From the IMG/VR virus record IMGVR_UViG_3300031966_000120, positions 1 through 23,471 of that record: a stretch of DNA of 23,471 bases; one strand, given 5' to 3'. How positions within the stretch are numbered: the stretch's first letter is position 1; each line of letters begins with the position of its first letter. The DNA comes from a virus. Positions 19,840-23,471 of this stretch are shown here, in pieces. The position numbers and the translations under genes were made by a program. The notes under the pieces are model-generated. The model saw nothing but the letters and a program-made list of their open reading frames with translations. It was not told the origin of the DNA and ran no database searches.

Positions 19840-22826
19840 TCGTCGACACCCGTGAGCAGCAGGAATATGCGTTCCGCAGTCCTACTGTTCGGCGAAAGCT
19901 GGACGTCGGTGACTATTCGGTCGACACTTTGGAAGACCGTGTCACCGTCGAGCGGAAGACGGCCGAGGACTTCGTCCATACGGTCATCCGCGACAGAGAC
20001 CGTTTTCGCAAGGAGCTTCTGAAGCTAGCCGAATACGACCGCGCATGTGTAGTGGTGGAAGCCGGGCTGGATGATCTCCTCAGTGGAGCCTATCGTTCCG
20101 GCGCTCATCCAAGTTCCGTCGTGGGGGCCGCGCTCTCGATCATCGTCGACCACGGCATCCCAGTCTACTTCTGCTCCGACCGGCAGTGCGCGCGCCGTAA
20201 GGAAGACGTTTCTGTCGTTGCTGTTGGAGGGAAGCGCTGCATGAACAACATTCCCGAAGAACTCAAGACGCTTCGGCAGTGGGTCTGCTACCGCGTCGAA
20301 GAGCGCAATGGCGTTCCCACCAAGATACCTTACCGAACGGATAAAGCCGGACGCGGCAACGCCAAGACCAACGACCCCGCGACCTGGCACACGTTCGAAG
20401 ATGTTGTTGAGGCGGCATCCAAGCCGAGAAACAGGTTCGACGGTATAGGGTGCGTGTTGTCCGAGTCCGACCCGTATGTGTTCATAGACCTCGATCATGT
20501 CGTGGCTGACGGCGAGATCGAGCCCTGGGCACGGGAGATAATCGGCCGTGTGGACTCATACACCGAGCTTAGCCAGTCGGGAACAGGTGTCCACATCATC
20601 GCGAAAGCAAGTAAGCCGGGTCCTCGGTGCCGGACGCACGGCAGACCCGATTTCGAGATATACGACAATGTCAGGCTCGTGGTGTTCACAGGCAAGCTGT
20701 GGCCGGATGCTCCCGTCGAGATCAATGACGCCCAACAGGCCATAAATGAAATCTACTTCGAGGTCTTCGGCGAGAACCCTCGGAACGTCCCGCCCAAGGA
20801 GACCGCAAAGAATGCCCGGCCCGTCGGGATGAGCGATCCGGTGCTCATTGAGAAAGCTCTCAGCGCATCTAACGGCGAGAAGTTCTCCAGGCTCTGGCAC
20901 GGCAACATTGGTGACTACAACGGTGACGCCAGCGCGGCCGACATGGCGCTCTGCTGCATGCTGGCCTATTGGACGGACAAGGACCCCGTGCGGATCGACA
21001 GGCTGTTTCGCGAGTCTGGCTTGATGAGGGACAAATGGGATGAGCGCCGGGGAGAGCAAACATACGGGCAGATCACGATTGACACCGCCATAGGTTCGAC
21101 CAGCAAGACCTATGCGGGTCAAGCGGACAAACGCCGTGCTAGAGGGCAGTCACGCGGCCACGGAGCTTCCTCCGACGCTGATGCACCCCACGGCCCGGAT
21201 GGCGAGCCTATGAACGATCTCGGCAATGCCCGGCGACTGGTCAAGAAACACGGCGACGCCATTCGGTTCTGCCACGACGCGGGCAAATGGTATTGCTGGG
21301 ATGGTCGCCGATGGGCCAAGGACGAGACCGGCGAGATTGTGCGAAAGGCCAAGTGCGTCGTCGATGATATGCTCAGGCAAGCCGTCGCACTATGTAAGGC
21401 AGCGAAGTCCAAGTCCGACGACGATGCCCTCGAAGCGGCGAAGTCCTTTGAACGCCATGCCGTATCATCCGGCAACCACACGCGCATCAAGGCGATGATC
21501 GCCCAGGCGGAATCGGAGCCGAGCATTGCAATCCTCGCGGCCGATCTCGACGCCGATCATTGGGCGTTCAACTGCGCCAATGGCACCATAGACCTTCGAA
21601 CCGGCAAACTGCGACAGCATAATCGAGCGGACCTGATCTCAAAGATAAGTGAGGTCAACTACGACCCGGATGCACGATGCCCTATGTGGGAGAAGTTCAT
21701 CGGCGAGGTATTCGTAAGCGACGATGAGCTTGTCCGCTTCGTTCATCAGGCGTGCGGCTACACGCTCACCGGAGATACCCGCGAGCAGGTGTTTTTTATC
21801 CTGCACGGTTGCGGATCCAACGGCAAGTCCACGTTTATCACGGTTCTGCGTGACATACTGGGTGACTACGAGACCAAGACAACCACCGACACGCTTGTGG
21901 AGAAGAACAACTCCAGCAACACCAACGATGTAGCGGCATTGCGTGGCGCGCGGCTGGTCAGCGCGATAGAGACCGGCGCCGGAAAACGGCTCGCCGAAGC
22001 CCTGGTCAAGGAGCTGACCGGCCAGGACGCAGTGACCGCCCGATTCCTCTACCAGGAGTTTTTTACGTTCGTGCCGGTCTTCAAGCTCTGGCTTGCCTGT
22101 AACCACGTGCCCGTTATCCAAGGGCAAGAGGAGGCTATCTGGCGGCGGATAAAGCTGATTCCATTTACTGTTCAGTTCCGGGATGCGGATCATCCCACGG
22201 GCCCATACAAGGACAAAGCGTTATCTGAAAAGCTGAAATCCGAACACGAGGGGATTCTGGCGTGGCTTGTTCGCGGATGTTTGGACTGGCAGAATGGCGG
22301 TCTGCCCACGGCAAAGGCAGTGCAGGCCGCTACGGGCAAATTGCAGCAGGATATGGACGTGCTGGGCGGATTCCTCGATGAGTGCTGTGTATTCACTAGG
22401 AACGCGCAGACACCAGCCAAGGATTTGTATTTGGCTTATTGCCAGTGGGCCGAGCGCAACGGTGAAAAACCACTTTCGCAGCGATGGTTCAGCTTGAGAC
22501 TATCTGAACGCGGCACTTGCGAAAACTATCGAACGAGGAGTGCCAGGTATTGGCACGGCATAGGTCTCCGGACTGATCAGACGGACGAGACATCGGAACC
22601 AGAGTCGGAACCGGTGACGCTTGTGACGGATGTGACGCTATTTCCTAAGGAGTCTCATGCGCGCGCGCATGCGCGCGCACGCGCACGTGAAGGGACTTAT
22701 ATAGAACACGTGTCACAAGCGTCACATGCGTCACAGGACCCGAAAACCGAGACTCGCACGGACGGCACTGAATGCGCCGTCCCCAATAGCGATGGCCTCG
22801 ACTGGTCGAATGGGGTGGCGTTTTGA
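19827..22826 (+). CDS. ERCC4 nuclease joined to AEP-like primase and SF3 (D5) helicase
   Basis: This 999-residue frame holds three parts. Residues 3-118 are an ERCC4 nuclease (VVDTREQ at 5-11, GDY at 28-30, ERK at 42-44 with D48), which cuts branched DNA. About 140-310 is a primase/polymerase-like domain (FIDLDHVV metal site, SQSGTGVHII, then DFEIYDNVRLVVFTGK). About 480-860 is a D5-type SF3 helicase: PMWEKFIGEVF, Walker A GCGSNGKST at 661-669, LWLACNHVPVI (sensor 1) and IWRRIKLIPF (arginine finger). The last 100 residues are low-complexity. The start is TTG 19827 with GGGAG upstream, overlapping the HNH stop. Residues 120-138 look frameshifted: see 20187-20244. The protein may therefore be two genes, with the primase/helicase starting at ATG 20241 (861 residues). 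It should prime and unwind the element's DNA at its origin. Confidence 0.88.
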   Translation: MFRIVVDTREQQEYAFRSPTVRRKLDVGDYSVDTLEDRVTVERKTAEDFVHTVIRDRDRFRKELLKLAEYDRACVVVEAGLDDLLSGAYRSGAHPSSVVGAALSIIVDHGIPVYFCSDRQCARRKEDVSVVAVGGKRCMNNIPEELKTLRQWVCYRVEERNGVPTKIPYRTDKAGRGNAKTNDPATWHTFEDVVEAASKPRNRFDGIGCVLSESDPYVFIDLDHVVADGEIEPWAREIIGRVDSYTELSQSGTGVHIIAKASKPGPRCRTHGRPDFEIYDNVRLVVFTGKLWPDAPVEINDAQQAINEIYFEVFGENPRNVPPKETAKNARPVGMSDPVLIEKALSASNGEKFSRLWHGNIGDYNGDASAADMALCCMLAYWTDKDPVRIDRLFRESGLMRDKWDERRGEQTYGQITIDTAIGSTSKTYAGQADKRRARGQSRGHGASSDADAPHGPDGEPMNDLGNARRLVKKHGDAIRFCHDAGKWYCWDGRRWAKDETGEIVRKAKCVVDDMLRQAVALCKAAKSKSDDDALEAAKSFERHAVSSGNHTRIKAMIAQAESEPSIAILAADLDADHWAFNCANGTIDLRTGKLRQHNRADLISKISEVNYDPDARCPMWEKFIGEVFVSDDELVRFVHQACGYTLTGDTREQVFFILHGCGSNGKSTFITVLRDILGDYETKTTTDTLVEKNNSSNTNDVAALRGARLVSAIETGAGKRLAEALVKELTGQDAVTARFLYQEFFTFVPVFKLWLACNHVPVIQGQEEAIWRRIKLIPFTVQFRDADHPTGPYKDKALSEKLKSEHEGILAWLVRGCLDWQNGGLPTAKAVQAATGKLQQDMDVLGGFLDECCVFTRNAQTPAKDLYLAYCQWAERNGEKPLSQRWFSLRLSERGTCENYRTRSARYWHGIGLRTDQTDETSEPESEPVTLVTDVTLFPKESHARAHARARAREGTYIEHVSQASHASQDPKTETRTDGTECAVPNSDGLDWSNGVAF
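20187..20244 (+). other. Frameshift-like junction and hidden start of the primase/helicase
   Basis: The +1 frame from 20197 reads VRKTFLSLLLEGSAA and stops at TGA 20242-20244. This looks like the missing C-terminal helix of an ERCC4 nuclease and ends in an ATGA overlap with ATG 20241 (MNNIPEEL). GGAGGGA at 20226-20232 is a well-placed ribosome-binding site for that ATG. The in-frame reading here (RKEDVSVVAVGGKRC) looks like a shadow. The GCGCGCGCC run at 20188-20196 is a plausible slip point. Confidence 0.6.
22614..22735. repeat. Symmetrical repeat array with a Z-DNA-prone core (origin-like)
   Basis: Three 9-bp units GTGACGCTT, GTGACGGAT, GTGACGCTA (22614-22640) face three inverted units GTCACAAGC, GTCACATGC, GTCACAGGA (22712-22738, cores ending at 22735). 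The outer 14 bases GTGACGCTTGTGAC (22614-22627) and GTCACAAGCGTCAC (22712-22725) are exact reverse complements. Between them lie 34 nt of strictly alternating purine and pyrimidine (22656-22689), including an 18-bp palindrome at 22661-22678, then a short AT-rich stretch. It sits inside the primase/helicase gene, as phage lambda's iterons sit inside O. Use as an origin is inferred. Confidence 0.6.
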
Positions 22827-23471
22827 TGGGATATCTCGACACTCTCAATCGTCGTGGAATCAGGGCAAGCATTCGCAAGGGCAACTTGATCTGGCTTGAC
22901 CCGCAGTATCTGGTGCCCCCGGATATCGCGGAGGCTGTGCGTTTGCACAAAGACGATATCCTGGCAGAGATTCGTGGCTGCGCTGCGGACGCGTCAGACC
23001 ATCTACCAGAGATCGTCCCGGACTATCAGTTTCTCATGGTCGCGACCGACCTTGATTCCTGGGAAGCGGACGATCCTCGGTTCGGCTACGAGGTGATGCT
23101 CGACGTCTGCTACCGGCAGCTCGACGCGCCATACTATGCGTGGCTACGCCACCGGATGGAGAACGCCCGGAAGTCTCACGATGCCGGCCGGCTCGATGCG
23201 GAAGCATACGATCTTCTGCGCGAGCGGTTCAACATCATCCACTCCTGGGCAGTCCGGCACATCGGCGAGGAGGCTCTTCGTAGGGCAATCAGGACAACGA
23301 ACGTGAAGTCCTATGTCCCGCCATCGGAGCAGACGTTTGCCGCCTACCGGAAGACCTGGGACGACGCCTGGGACGCACATCAGCAACGCCTCGCTGCGCA
23401 TAGTCAAACCGCGCAACCGTCCGACCAGGCAGCCCGACTCCAGCATCTGCTCGATACCCAGGGATATGCGG
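22826..23471 (+). CDS. TubC_N-like phage replication-associated protein (partial, runs off the window)
   Basis: The frame starts at ATG 22826, overlapping the previous stop as TGATG, and stays open to the right edge (215 codons). Residues 1-50 resemble the TubC N-terminal fold: YLDTLNRRGIRASIRKGNLIWLDPQYLVPPDIAEAVRLHKDDILAEI. Phages often carry such a domain after their primase/helicase. The rest is helical and charged (YYAWLRHRMENARKSHDAGRLDAEAYDLLRERFNIIHSWAVRHIG), with no catalytic motif seen. It is co-transcribed with the primase/helicase, so a replication accessory role is likely. The C-terminus is missing. Confidence 0.75.
   Translation, partial: MGYLDTLNRRGIRASIRKGNLIWLDPQYLVPPDIAEAVRLHKDDILAEIRGCAADASDHLPEIVPDYQFLMVATDLDSWEADDPRFGYEVMLDVCYRQLDAPYYAWLRHRMENARKSHDAGRLDAEAYDLLRERFNIIHSWAVRHIGEEALRRAIRTTNVKSYVPPSEQTFAAYRKTWDDAWDAHQQRLAAHSQTAQPSDQAARLQHLLDTQGYA

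Overview
The window is bacterial chromosomal DNA of moderately high GC (about 55 percent by eye). It has clear Shine-Dalgarno sequences, sigma70-type promoters and tightly overlapping genes. I cannot assign a phylum. The combination of a serine recombinase, a DUF2924 protein and an HTH protein is one I associate with mobile elements of Proteobacteria and Planctomycetes-like groups, but the tmRNA and the genes seen here do not settle the host.

Layout. (1) 1-690: possible end of an upstream gene, then ssrA (tmRNA) with a near-consensus promoter and an intrinsic terminator. (2) 691-1156: gene-free DNA with inverted repeats and a promoter. (3) 1157-9230: a plus-strand type I restriction-modification operon in the order half-size hsdS, hsdM, winged-helix accessory gene, a 40-residue gene not previously marked, full-size hsdS, hsdR, zinc metallopeptidase. 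(4) 9216-13375: a minus-strand block with a sigma-70-like factor, a small gene, an M15 endolysin-type peptidase, DUF2924, a large serine recombinase and a small HTH protein. (5) 13468-13556: four 11-bp direct repeats and a terminator. (6) 13582-15736: two conserved-looking but unrecognised minus-strand genes. (7) 15737-16023: a divergent control region. (8) 16024-23471: a plus-strand phage-type recombination and replication operon: small unknown gene, Cas4/RecB-like exonuclease, HNH, Sak4-like ATPase, DUF669 SSB-like protein, HNH, ERCC4 nuclease joined to a primase/SF3 helicase, and a TubC_N-like protein running off the edge. Parts 4-8 look like one integrative, phage-derived element lying beside the restriction island.

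How it may work together. The most interesting signal is a two-box promoter-like module found twice with identical boxes and identical 11-bp spacing: ATTCCCGGCA, then CCGCCAGTAAATATCAACTG. One copy directly follows the sigma-factor gene and points into the peptidase/DUF2924/recombinase genes. The other points into the replication operon. The two control points of the element (excision and replication) therefore seem wired to one regulator, plausibly the element's own sigma factor. A second strong signal is an origin-like array inside the 3' end of the primase/helicase gene: three 9-bp repeats, a 34-nt alternating purine-pyrimidine tract, then three inverted 9-bp repeats. A third is evidence that the ERCC4 and primase genes were formerly separate, ATGA-coupled genes now joined by a frameshift.
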